DNA of 64,000 bases from Dendrophyllia cribrosa (Eukaryota; Cnidaria; Anthozoa; Scleractinia; Dendrophylliidae): positions 14,386,459 to 14,450,458 of the forward strand of contig JAJLRJ010000014.1 in the NCBI GenBank assembly GCA_024195265.1, in the 5' to 3' direction. This document shows positions 63,760 through 64,000 of this stretch, piece after piece; positions within the stretch are counted from its first letter, which is position 1, and each line of letters opens with the position of its first letter. The notes beneath the pieces were generated by a model. It was not told the origin of the DNA and ran no database searches. It was given only the letters and a program-made list of their open reading frames with translations. The position numbers and the translations under genes are program-made.

Positions 63760-64000
63760 CTTTAAAGAAAAAACAAACAAACAAACGTGAAATTATGTTT
63801 AGACTGTTTCCTGGGAACGACTAAAATGGCCGTTTGTTGTTGAGAAGTTTCAAGATTGATAGCCAGCGAGAGCAGATGTTTCGATCGTTAGCCCTACACT
63901 TTGACAAAAGATTAACGCTGTAAATACCAGCTTACGAATCTGTTAACTCAGACCAAGTTTACACTGGAGCAAACGAAGAAAGTAAATAGGAGGCGTCTGC
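63760..64000. other. Intron, window edge
   Basis: No exon of the RGS-type gene was found here. Confidence 0.5.

Overview
The window is animal nuclear DNA, most likely from an anthozoan cnidarian such as a stony coral. This is inferred from spliced exons with GT/AG borders, AT-rich spacers, a very dense and nested transposon load (non-LTR, DIRS-like and Penelope-like retroelements plus many short inverted-repeat DNA elements), and expanded LicD/fukutin-type genes. No bacterial operon, rRNA gene or CRISPR array is present. Species cannot be read from the sequence.

Two kinds of host gene stand out. (1) Four intronless LicD-family genes lie on the + strand at 1048-1941 (A), 24383-25276 (B), 49548-50393 (C) and 58184-59077 (D). 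Each encodes a short cytosolic tail, one N-terminal membrane anchor and a LicD/FKTN/FKRP-type transferase domain with an intact DNDxD motif. A and D form one subfamily and B and C another. A and D share a TGACGTCA-containing promoter block; B and C share sequence at the start codon and in the 3' flank. (2) A spliced minus-strand gene can be assembled from eight phase-compatible exons between 63759 and 38693. It ends with a stop codon and encodes the C-terminal part of a multi-RGS-domain protein, best matched to RGS22. LicD genes C and D lie on the opposite strand inside its 11.6-kb intron.

Layout: 1-3.1 kb, LicD-A with short inverted-repeat elements before and after it; 3.1-9.4 kb, a 6.3-kb DNA transposon with a 10-bp target duplication, minisatellite sub-termini and decayed coding on both strands; 9.4-18.7 kb, non-genic DNA with a DIRS-like RT relic and a three-level nested element; 18.7-22.7 kb, a Penelope-like composite with a 1.15-kb palindrome and heptamer ends; 22.7-38.6 kb, poly-G/poly-C elements, LicD-B and many MITEs; 38.7-63.8 kb, the RGS-type gene, whose introns hold LicD-C and -D, a 3-kb inverted repeat with a LINE core, minisatellites and more MITEs.

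Least explained: a poly-G/poly-C repeat family with CCCGGG ends and 7-bp duplications in three copies; coding-like sequence in both arms of the 45.3-48.3 kb inverted repeat; and the palindromic Penelope-like element. Family assignments rest on motif recognition by eye; no database search was run.
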